Of a DNA stretch of 64,000 nt, positions 46,307-55,994 are shown piece after piece. This DNA comes from Oscheius sp. JU75 (taxonomy: Eukaryota > Nematoda > Chromadorea > Rhabditida > Rhabditidae): NCBI GenBank assembly GCA_037178855.1, contig JASJZC010000004.1:5704001-5768000 (forward strand), in the 5' to 3' direction. Under the pieces are notes generated by a model, which was not told the DNA's origin, made no database searches, and worked only from the letters and a program-made list of their open reading frames with translations. The position numbers and the translations under genes were made by a program. How positions within the stretch are numbered: position 1 is the stretch's first letter; the number at the start of each line of letters is the position of its first letter.

Positions 46307-46903
46307 TAAACCTTGGCGTCCCTTGACTCTGTTCTATTTTTGGTCTTCCCACGGGTCCTCTTGCCCTTAAAGTTTCTTTGTTGATCCCTTTCCACTACTC
46401 TTCTTGTTTGACTTCTGCATCGCTTCTAGTTAATCCTAGACCACTACGTTTCTCGACGGATCTTCGCCTCTCTTACACGAAGCTGGAGCTGCGACGACTG
46501 GAAGAATCTACTGGAACCACTCTACTCGACTGAGGGATCTACTCCGCTTCAACTTCACTTCTACTTGTCTGTCTCATTATGAAGGGGTGGGTAATTGCAC
46601 TGCTATGGCGTCTCTTCAAGACTATTCTAGTTCAGCAAACATACTTAACTGGATCTTCTGGCCGATACTGCAGCTACTTCGACTTTTCTCTGTCTCTCCT
46701 GTTTCTCAAGAATGCCTCCTCTTAAGCAAAGAATTTCTAATGAAGGTTGGAGACAATGTACAATCAAAGTGAACGTTTACGCTTGAACCACACAATTTAT
46801 TGTCTAATACCTTCTTGGAAGAGAACTTGAAGGTCTGCTCAGAGACTTCTTCGAGTATTGGCCAGGCTTTTCACTGATTCTGATAAGCGATTTCAGTAGG
46901 CGT

Positions 46904-47272
46904 TCATTTTCCTTGCTTATCATCAACTGTCCGAAGTTCTGAAGTAGGCTTTTCCGAAGTTTCAACTAGCTTGTCTACCATATGGCGACTGTTTGAAGAA
47001 GTTGAGCTACTTGCCACGGAAGGAGGACGCGATTTAACTGAAGCACTTCGTTTCTGGCCTGTCTCGACTACGCTTTTCGCTTCAAAAACCTGCAAATTAG
47101 TCAGAACTGGGTGGCAGAGAGACTGAGGGACAGAGAGTCAGAGAGAGAGAGACAGAGAAAGACGTAATGTGAGAGAAACAGACTGAGACTGCGTACTTGC
47201 AAGCAAACTCACCCTTTCCCTGTGCTTCAAATATCTCCTCATTCTCTCATGCTGTGTGACTCTGTCGCTCAT
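46904..47272 (-). CDS. Small basic Ser-rich hypothetical protein
   Basis: Two exons, 47272-47213 and 47089-46904, join in phase 0 to give 81 residues. The sequence starts MSDRVTQHERMRRYLKHRER and continues with Lys/Ser-rich, apparently disordered sequence (KRSASVKSRPPSVASSS) to KQGK and TGA. No domain, signal peptide or membrane segment is visible. It lies between the inverted-repeat arms. The splice signals (AGG|GTGAGT and TTTGCAG|G) are good, so a real small gene is likely, but the function is unknown. Confidence 0.55.
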
Positions 47273-47433
47273 TCTGCAGGCAATTTCCTAGTGAAAAGTA
47301 TAGGGAAGCTGTAATATGAGCTAGATGTGGAGTCTGTCGCCTAGGTGACCACGCTTGGATGATTTATATCCTCAAGACATGCAAATTTGGCTGCGGACGG
47401 CATTAGGAGAATCTTATTGGTACGAACACTAAA

Positions 47434-47592
47434 ATGCGGTTTTACTTCATCTGGGTTCTCATCCTGTTCGTCATCGATCTCTTTATCAACTTTAAGGCCA
47501 TCAGGCGCCAGGCATTGAGAAATTCTGATGAAAAGAAAGAAAAAAAAAGCACTGTACAGTTTACTTCTCTACGAGTAGCCAACACTGAATGA
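47434..47592 (+). CDS. Single-pass membrane microprotein (52 aa), hypothetical
   Basis: An unbroken 52-codon frame opens with a hydrophobic helix (MRFYFIWVLILFVIDLFINF) followed by a highly charged tail (RRQALRNSDEKKEKK) ending VANTE and TGA. The layout fits a small type II or signal-anchored membrane protein. It lies between the inverted-repeat arms, about 160 bp upstream (divergent) of the minus-strand small basic protein gene. There is no homolog I recognise; expression or conservation evidence would be needed to confirm it. Confidence 0.4.
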   Translation: MRFYFIWVLILFVIDLFINFKAIRRQALRNSDEKKEKKSTVQFTSLRVANTE

Positions 47593-48016
47593 CTTCTACA
47601 CATTGTGCTAGTTTTTTGACAAGAAAAAAAAATTTGAGCAGATCGGATAGATTTGTCAAGGACGGAAACAGACTGATAGGGCTGTAGCAGAATACCCAGA
47701 AGTACCAGCGAAAAGCGATCTTTTCAAAGTTCCCACAATCTGAAGACTTGTGAAAAACTTGTCGAGAAAAGTGATCCGAGGGAAAAACCCTCCGATTTTT
47801 TACTTATGCCCATGTGACCTACTACAGTTGAACAAACCAGATTCTGCTCGCAGTGTTTATTTGTACCTGTACTTACAGAAAAGCGATCATGCTTTCAATC
47901 TAGTCTGTGTAGTTTTCATCGGTTCCAGTAGCAGCGCTCATTGTCGTCACTTTTTCAACAGTCGGGTGTTATTAAACCCCACTCTTCTTCAACCAGATCG
48001 TTACCTTTCCCATCTA

Positions 48017-49040
48017 ATGTTGTACTTAGCCTTACTCACGCTCTTTTTCCCTGCCAAGTCTGCAGCTTTCAATCGTCTCGACTTCAAATGGCAAGACGGC
48101 CCCTACAACACAAAGTGGAGCAAGTCATGCTCATTTCCTGGTCAAGATCTGGCTCAAGTCTATGTGGATGAGAGTGACTGTCCCTCGGCCTGTGCCCTAT
48201 ACAGTGACATCAAGAACGAAATGGAACCAACGACAGGAGGACATACTTGTAGTTATTTCACCTACTCCAGTACAGAGAAGCTCTGCTATCTTCGTTCAGC
48301 ATTTGAAGACCATGAACCTCTACCAATCCATGACTCTTCCAGCTCCTCATGCGGCTTTCTTGTGGTATTGAGTAGTCTTGATGAACAGGAAAAGTTGCTG
48401 GGATATACTCTGGATATCCCAGCAATTATCATGGCTGAGGGAATCAAGCCTCTTCCCCTTGGTTTCTCACAATCTTGGACCGAGGACAGTTACCACAACC
48501 GTATACATCTGGACTGCAGTTTTGAGGGTGAGAAGATCATGGATATCCATGCGGAGATGGACGATTGTCCGTTGGCATGTCACCTATACAATCAAGTCAA
48601 GACGCTGGCTTATTGGCATCGGAACTGTACCTCATTTACTTCGAGCTACAATAGAAAGGAAACTCGCGGTTGTGGACTGAAGAGCATTAAGACGATACCA
48701 AAGATGGGGGCGAAGGCTTCAGCCTGTGGATTTGTACCGTCTCTGATGGGAGAACAGTTGACTCGGAATATTGTGGCAGCCGGTAGAGGTTAGGCACTGA
48801 AATTAGCTCATAAAGAATCGCTTACAGGAACAGTCTCAACCACCAGGACTACAGCTCCAATAAGAGACAATGGTAATTATCAGCTCTGCAGTGAGTATGA
48901 GAGCGTGAATGCCAAAAGTCCCTATTTCAGCTGGTCAATTTGTTGACTACGTACATGGGATCCTTCCTAGATACTACTGCAGCTGTGGACAATATGGGAC
49001 CTTTTATAATTATTTCACGTGTAATGGACAAGGCAAATAG
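48017..49040 (+). CDS. Secreted Cys-rich protein with two PAN/apple-like repeats
   Basis: Three exons, 48017-48788, 48828-48890 and 48931-49040 (TAG), join in phase and give 314 residues. ATG 48017 was chosen because it opens a signal peptide (MLYLALLTLFFPAKSAA). Two related repeats of ~100 residues follow, each with the order CSF ... DC/DxC-P-AC-LY ... C-x-F/Y-F/T ... C ... ACGF (first: KSCSFPGQDL, CPSACALYSDIK, CSYFTYSS, SCGFLV; second: LDCSFEGEKI, CPLACHLYNQVK, CTSFTSS, CGLKSI, ACGFVP). This Cys plan resembles PAN/apple domains used for protein or glycan binding. After a Thr-rich linker there is a short Cys tail (YYCSCGQYGTFYNYFTCNGQ). An extracellular adhesive or cuticle-type role is inference. 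Confidence 0.7.
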
Positions 49041-49716
49041 ATTTGTAATGAAGCCTTTCTGTCTTTCTGTCTCCCCGTCTCTATGTTTCTCTGTCTTTCT
49101 TTCTGTCCCTTTTTAAATCCTTAGAAGAATCCTTGACAGGACAAGTGTCAATTGCAGTCCAGTGAAATAATACGAAATTCACAGATAGCAGCAAAAACCA
49201 GGAACCAGCTCTCTCAAAGAACCCCCTCCTATGGTCCGAAACCTTACAAGATGAATGTCCCTAATTTAATCATAATAACAGTACAAGAGTTATTGATAGC
49301 ATTTATTGGCTGGGACTGGTATTAGCGACAGAGAGTAAGAGTCTTGAGGAAAGGTTCTATCAAGAGCGAGTCCTTTTGGGGCGCGATCGGATCTGAGAGT
49401 GTTGGAGGGCTAGCACATTCCGGGGAGGGGCAAAAAGGAAACGGGGGACCGAGACTGATATGACCGGTTTTTTTTCTGAAAAGAGCGGTATAATGAGAAA
49501 AACCAGCGGTATAGTGAGAAAAAGCATGAGGTAGGTTAAGAGGCTGTAAACTCAGAATAATTGAAATGAACATTGATACTCGATGAGTCTCGTCACGAAT
49601 TAACCCTCTCTGTCCAAGAATCGCGCGCCGTTCGATCCAGTTCAAACGTCTTGTTTTCCTAAGCCAACAGCTGATTCCTCTCTTCTCTTAAGTTTCTCAT
49701 TTAGTCTTTTTCAGCA

Positions 49717-52700
49717 ATGTCTGAACACAATTTTTCAATAGAGAATTTTAACAAGTACCGAGAAGAAAGCGAAAAGGCGGTCAACGAGGCTCTTCTGGAT
49801 GTAAGACGCTACCCAAGGTCGAGACCAAATCCGAGGAAACGAAAACAGGTTTTTTCAAACTTTGTATCATTTCAAGATAACTTCATAGGAACCAGCAATA
49901 TCTTGGCCGCAGAAAATTAAAGTGGAGATACCTGATGTAGATCCTGATTTGGAACCGGAGGTGGAAAGAACCTTGTTTGAGAAATCGGCCAAAATATTTT
50001 AGGATGAAGAAATGTGTTGTCTGGCTCAATTGGATGGAACAAGATGTCCACTTGAACACTGTAACATCCCGCTGGGAGAATTGCTATTGACCTGTGCTGA
50101 ACAGAATGACTGTCCACTGGTCATGCATCCGATGGTGAGTCGAGAGACACTGGCAGAGCATAACTAATACCCAATCTTCAGTCAAACCATTTCAACATCT
50201 GTGTCTTCCACTGGAAGCAGATAAAGTACTCTCGACGTGGCAGACTCTATGAAGAGCTGACACCCATGTCAAAGATTGAAGAACTGGAACTGATGGCCGA
50301 TTTGGACGCGATTTTGGTGAGTTGCTTTGCCTTTCTCCGGCGTCTGTCTACTGCACAGTGCAACGCGCGTAGTCTTTGTCTAACTATACTCCATTTCCAA
50401 CCTCCAGCGGCACTTACGAATTCTTTAAAGGTACAGTACGAAAGGTCTCGCGAGAAAATTACAGAACCCGGACTCAGCGCGGCATATTGTCGTTATTTTA
50501 AGGTGTTTACAGCCATTTTACAGTTGTTTTGACATTAACATCGAATTCAGGGTCCAAGAAAACCTACTTGACAACAGATTCGTAGAAAAATCTGCCGGGA
50601 AACCTGAAAAAGTATGAAACCCGGAAATAGCGCTACTCTTCGTTAAAAATAGATTAAAGCCTAGTGGTATACATGCACGCCTACGAAGCAGGCGACCAAG
50701 ATTCGGTTCTTCCCGGTAGCAAACTTTTTTTGGTTTTAGCTCTTCTCCACAAAAATATGACTATTTAGGAAGAGAAGCAGTTCCGGAGAAGAGAGGAGGA
50801 GGAAAGTGATAGTTCTGACAGTGAGGAAAGTTCGTCTTCCAGTGAGGACGAGGGCAAGGACGAGGAAGAAGACGGGATGATTAGCAGCGTCGAAGAGTAC
50901 AGCTCCGAGTCGGAATTTGATGACGACGAGGAGACAGAGTCAGAGTCAGAGATAGAGTCCGAAGCCGACGATCACATTTGGAAAAACCTGGAGATTGACG
51001 TTAGAGACAGAACTCTTATGAACGGACTGAAAGCTCTCTCCATGGTGGAAGAAGGCCGACAAAGAGCGGATCCGGACTCCGACGATGAGTCTTTAAATGG
51101 ATGGGAAGTTGAAGAAGACGGTCCACTGAATGCGGAATCTGATGAAGTCTCGACGGACAGCGATGCCAGTGAGGACGAGGACACTTCCATTAGCAGCAGT
51201 AGTGACGAGAGCACAGGGGATGAGGAGCAGAAGCTAGTCAATGGCATCAACTCTCCCGAGGAGCAAATTTCTACTGGGCGATTGGAAGACGACGAGACTA
51301 GCAATGTTGATGATTCTCAGGAGCCGAAAGTGGCCAGCTTGAGCAGTGAGTTTTGGCAATGTGAAAGACATAGAGTAGAGAGCCAGAGAGACAAAGCAAC
51401 AGAGAGAAAGAAACAAAGTGAAATGGAACTAGCTGCAGTATTCGGCCAGTAGATCCAGTTAAGTATGTTTGCTAGAAAAATAGCCTTGAAGAGACGCCAT
51501 AGCAGTAGAATTACCAGCCCCTTCTAGAGCACCAACTAACAACAAGAACTAGATAAGTAGTTTATTACGAACATATATATATAAATATATAAATATAATG
51601 GGATAGGCAAGTAGAAGTGAAGTAGAAGCGGGGTAGATCCCTCATGTAATCGAGTAGAGTGGTCCCAGTAGATACTTCCAGTCGTCGCAGCTCCAGCTTC
51701 GAGTAAGAGAGGCGGAGATTCGTCGAGGAGAGTAGTGGTCTAGGATTGACTAGAAGAGATACAAAAGTCTTGAAGGGCAAGAGGACCCGTAGGATGACCA
51801 CAAATAGAACAGAGTCAAGGGACGCCAAGGTTTATTACTGTTCCTTGACGAACTGTCCCATCGAGTTGCGGAGACGTCCGTTCTTGTCGCGAAACTCGTA
51901 GGCCCGATGACCCCGACGACGAGCAGTCTGGGTGGTCTTCTTTCCCGAGCGACGGCTAGCAGATCGACTGGCAGATCGATTACGGCTACTACTACTACTA
52001 CTGCTGCTAGTGCTAGTGCTAGTGCTTCGGCTACGGCTGGCGCGGCTGGGGGTGCGGGATCGGCGACGAGAGACGGGCATCTTGGTCAGTTGTCGAATGG
52101 ACTCTCTGGTCTTTTCGAGTTTCTTTTATAGTCTCGATTTTGCCTAATTATCGCTACTTTTGCAACAAAAGTTTGTTTGTTTCGCAGCAATTAGCGTAGT
52201 TCCTGGGAGAGGGATTAGATTGACAAAGGTTGACCAAAGGACTTGGTTTCTGGAAGAAAGACAGGCAGAGACTTATAGTCCACCTCATATTCTAAGCTTT
52301 CAGTGATAACAAGACACCGAATCCGGTTACAACTCTTGAACGGAGATCGCTATCACGAAGAGGCAGAGGAGGAGCTAACCTACCAGCAGAACGGTCTCAG
52401 CGATGATGATACCGATGAGGATGAGGAAAAGGAGAACCATGACCCTCTCGAGGAAGAGGACGAGGAAGATGAGGACATGGATGAGTCAACTGACAGTCAG
52501 GAAGATGAAAGCAGTGATGAGAGTAGTGAGGATAGTGACAGCAGTGATGATGAGTCGAGCGAATCTTCAGATGGTTAGTTTTATGGATGAGAAACCGCTG
52601 ACAGAGACCACTTCAGACGACCTGGATACGGATGAAGAAAAGTCGGTAAAGGACGAGGAAGCCAACGATCCTGAAGCATTCGGACCGTCTCCGATTCATG

Positions 52701-53289
52701 AGCAACTGAACCATATTGAGGTTGATCTCGATAGCAAGGCAAGTCACTGTCTCTCTATTTCTTTATACCTATTTCTCTGTCTCGGTCCCAATTATTATCT
52801 TTCAGACTGACGACGAAGATCTGGAACTCTTTAAAGATGACAATCCAAAGTACGAAATGTGGCAGGATGAGAAGGATACCTCGAGTGAGTCGGAGGATAG
52901 TGACGAGTCCGAAAAGGAGGAAGTTGGCCACGTTGATGTGAACGAGCCTGTCGACAATCCAGAAGAGATTGCTTTGGTTGGTTTACTGAAACGTGTCTTC
53001 TAGTGACCATTCTAGATCCTTCAAGGAATGAGTACACTGCCACTCACAACGCTTCGGCGGTACAGGAAATACCATGGTATTCCAACAAGGGCAACAGCTA
53101 CCAAAGTTTCAGTGAGTTTCGAACTGAGAGATAAAGACAAAGAGACAGAGTGATAGAGAGACAACAATCAATTTTTTATTTCCAGATGCTACCTATGATA
53201 GCCCGCCACTACTCAGCTTTCAAAGTCGACCCCGATCCAATACAAGCCTCCTTCCTAAACAAAAGAAAGAAGAGACATCCAGTCCATAG
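49717..53289 (+). CDS. Acidic Ser/Asp/Glu-rich nuclear-type protein with N-terminal Cys/His module
   Basis: I do not recognise the family. Ten exons are inferred: 49717-49848, 49889-49960, 50003-50134, 50182-50316, 50769-51345, 52304-52573, 52617-52738, 52806-52980, 53004-53111 and 53186-53289 (TAG). Phases agree, giving about 608 residues. The N terminus is basic (RSRPNPRKRKQ). A Cys/His-rich module follows (EEMCCLAQLDGTRCPLEHC, LLLTCAEQNDCPLVMHP, FNICVFHW) that could bind zinc. The centre is a very long acidic Ser/Asp/Glu tract with one or two conserved-looking islands (WKNLEIDVRDRTLMNGLKAL). The C terminus is ordinary (EIPWYSNKGNSYQSF, PRSNTSLLPKQKKEE). The intron 51346-52303 contains the whole right-hand inverted-repeat arm. 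The intron after DSK appears to use a GC donor (GCAAGT), and the 23-bp intron 52981-53003 is suspiciously short. AATAAA lies at about 53307. Confidence 0.65.
51835..52080 (-). CDS. Small Ser/Arg-rich basic protein, copy B
   Basis: Single exon, 81 residues, near-identical to copy A (46070-46306). Differences seen: SRTPSR instead of SRSPSR, three extra Ser in the poly-Ser run, and SRNRSAS instead of SHNRSAS; the C-terminal third is unchanged. The same TAATAAA stop/poly(A) overlap and TATAAAAG (52130-52123) are present. It is transcribed antisense to the acidic-protein gene whose intron contains it. Length change only in whole codons within the Ser tract indicates selection to keep the frame. 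Confidence 0.85.
   Translation of the reverse strand: MPVSRRRSRTPSRASRSRSTSTSTSSSSSSSSRNRSASRSASRRSGKKTTQTARRRGHRAYEFRDKNGRLRNSMGQFVKEQ
52123..52130 (-). promoter_or_regulatory. TATA box of SR-rich gene copy B
   Basis: TATAAAAG on the minus strand at the position equivalent to that of copy A. Confidence 0.65.
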
Positions 53290-53405
53290 ACGTCTATTCC
53301 GTCGCTAATAAACAGCAATACATTTGTTTATTGTCCAAATTGGTTGGATTTTTATCGGACACGTACGGCCCTTTATTTCTTGACTGCCATCTTACGATCC
53401 CCGTC

Positions 53406-55522
53406 CTAGTCCGGAGTCGGTCGAGTCATCGTCTTCCAGCTGTCTCCTCTCCTGATCCCGAAGATGGTCTTCGCCGTGGCGTAGACGAGAGTATAGGAGA
53501 TTCCGGTCAAGACGAGAGTCCAGCCGGTGAAGGAGAGGATTTCAGTAAGGGCTGGGGCGCGATGACGGCCGAGATGATCGACATCAGGAGACATGTCTAG
53601 AATTTTTGAAGCAGGCTAGGAAATGAAAATAAAGACTCACGAGTAGAGCGGTTGGGGAGAGAAGGGCCCAGCTGATACACAGGTAGTGCTTCACAAACAT
53701 CCACGATTCAGACATTGTCTCCAGATTTCTGAAAGTATCTAGTACTTTATCTCTGTGTCTCTCTCTCTCTCAGTCTCTCTATCTCACTATCTATCTGTCT
53801 CTCTGTATCCAAACTTACACAGCAAGACGTCTCACACCGTAGACGATGGCAAAGACGATGACCTCGAGGAGGGCGACGGCCACAGTGAGAATATTCGTGA
53901 AGGATCCGACGACCATGAGTTGCCTGAATCCTCCGGGAACGATGAAATGGAAGGCGACGACGGCCGAGGAGACTGTGATCACAGCTAAGAGGATCCATTT
54001 GTACTGTTTGGTCAAACTGTCCAGCCCGAAGAGGACGACTTGACGATCGTGAAGCATGCCGATGAGGGTGGCGAGTTGAGTGATCTGAATTGGGGAGAGT
54101 AACAGGACTTGGCCAACTTACCATCAGGAGATAGGAACGGACAAACTCGACCAGGAAATGGAAAAGACACCAGAGCCAGCCGGTTGTGTAAGTGAAGATC
54201 GTGTCCACGTAGATGAAATGCATGAAATGAATACGCTTCTCGAGAAGGAACTTGAGTCGATAAGCGAACGGAATGTCGGAGAGGACCAGGTTTGGAACAG
54301 TCAGAGTGACAGTGACAGGGAGACTTACTGGCTCAGTGACCGGCATAGAGAAATGTCATCAGATTGACAAGAACGTAGAAGAAGATCACAAAGCTGGTCA
54401 CAATGACCACATCTCGACGGATACTGGAACTGAAGAGATGGCTACTGCTCAGATGGGCCATTCCTCCGTTGGCCAGACTAAACCATCACACACAGTAGCT
54501 TGAGTGCAAAGATGGCATGAGCAACGGCTTCAGTCCAGGCATCGACACTGTAGACGGCAGTCCATTTTGGTTTGAATAGATGAACCAAACCGGTGAGGGA
54601 GTTGTCCAAGGTGAAGCCCATGATCAGATGAATGAAGTAGTAGAGTGGGCTACAGACAACAGGAGCCGCAGACTTGAGTTACTTCTCATTCCAATAGACG
54701 GCTGGAAGAAGTGAGAGCGAGATAACCAGCAGGCTGATCCAGGTGTAGTGGTCGGGATGGTAGAATTCGCTAGCCATCTGCGGATTCCGTAGCATGGTGG
54801 TTTCAGCGAAAGACAGGAGGGGTGTTGTGCGCTCGTTTGTGATCCTTGATTCGACTAGGGCAGAAGACCGGCGGAGACAGGGCTCTTCGTTTGCGAGAGA
54901 CGCGTTGGCCTGACAGGCATTGAATGTTCTAAGAGTTCATGAACTGTCCCTGTCCCACAACCTACCTGGGATTGAAGCAGTTCGAAGGAAGAGACTGACA
55001 GCTGTCCCATGGACTCCCAGATGCGCTAATACCTTTGAAACTGTGCACAGTCAGAGCTCCGACATGAGTCAACCAGACTGCCAGTGTCGTTCTTCTAAGA
55101 CAGAGCAGAAAGGCCATCGAGGCGGCGAGACCACTAAAGAGAGGGACAGCTCTTCGCAGCTGGAGACAGACGGCGGTCGAGAAGAACGGTCCGAGCGAGA
55201 CTTCCAGAAGAAGAAGGGGCGCGGCGATCAAAAGAATGGCGAGCAGGAACTGACAGAAGAAGATGATGCCGCCATGACGGAAGAGATCTGCCCCGAAGTC
55301 GAGACTGTGATCGGAACAGAGACAGTAGGCAATGGTCAGTGAGTAGAAGAGACGATCACTTGGCTTGCTCTTCTCAACCCCTGACTTCTCTTCTGTCCTT
55401 ATACTGATGGGAGAGGCCGCTGGCGATGTCACAGGCTCAATATCCAACTCTAGTATCTCCTCATTCTGTAAATTGTGGTTGTGAGAAGTGAAATAGGTTT
55501 TTAGCCTGATTGTCATAGTCAA
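53406..55522 (-). CDS. Divergent SLC6-type transporter, possibly frame-broken
   Basis: SLC6 proteins are sodium-coupled neurotransmitter or amino-acid symporters with 12 TM helices. Exons with matching phases: 55522-54966, 54928-54683, 54649-54494, 54477 to about 54354, a segment ending 54122, 54084-53819, 53728-53641 and 53596-53406. Family-like pieces: LLIAAPLLLLEVSLGPFFS in the TM2 region, a Cys-containing large loop (ACQANASLANEEPC), SVDAWTEAVAHAIFALKLL (cf. VWIDAGTQIFFS), IVPGGFRQLMVVGSF and LLEVIVFAIVYGVRRLA (cf. FECIAVAWVYG), and an RRGDSWKTMTRP end typical of the family. The TM1 N-WRFPY-type substrate and sodium site is not recognisable. Two junctions do not stay in frame: around 54350-54300, and inside the last exon between IISAVIAPQP and LTEILSFTGW. 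So this is either a decayed paralog or a gene with local sequence errors. Confidence 0.6.
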
Positions 55523-55994
55523 CTGATGAGAAAAACAGAGGGAACAATTATGAAATCTCCAGAAATTACTCCCAAAGGCAAACGCACTGAGACTGACGCA
55601 CTATTGCGTACTTGGACACACGCGAATTTACGTACGTGCGGGACTTTCTTTGAATTTTTCTCTCCATTCTGGCGTTCTTTATCTCTCCATTAGGCATTTT
55701 TTTCTTCACTTTTTCCTCCGGATCAGCGCAAGGTATCGTAGCAACACTTCAACTTCTATTAGTACGAAAAGTTGCGGCAACGCGTCAAAACATAATTCCT
55801 AGCATTTTCTCCGACCAAATGCGCAGATTTCGAGTCAATTTCCCCGGCATTTGCTACCCAAAACCCCAGTAGAAGAACCTACGCTCTTGTCGGGCATCCT
55901 CTTAAACGACTACCCGAAATATTCGAAAGCAACATTTTATTTTGAATATATTAATGTAACAACAAGAACAATAATAGTGTAACAAGAAAATTTT
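55523..55994. other. Gene-free stretch
   Basis: Between the SLC6-like start and the EXOSC9 stop; no supported exon. It should hold the SLC6-like promoter and EXOSC9 3' UTR. Confidence 0.4.

Larger units (their letters stand above)
45904..46580 (+). repeat. Left arm of ~0.65 kb inverted duplication
   Basis: This arm matches the reverse complement of 51595-52247 from the promoter side (CCTTTGGTCAACC) through the whole SR-rich gene into its 3' flank (CATTAT). Most positions agree, with scattered substitutions and a ~35-bp indel in the 3' flank. The arms are about 5 kb apart. Confidence 0.93.
51595..52247 (-). repeat. Right arm of ~0.65 kb inverted duplication
   Basis: Reverse complement of 45904-46580, placed inside an intron of the acidic-protein gene. 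The match covers promoter, coding region and 3' flank. The outer limit is set by the CCAAAGGACTTGG region and the inner limit by ATAATGGGAT. Confidence 0.93.
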
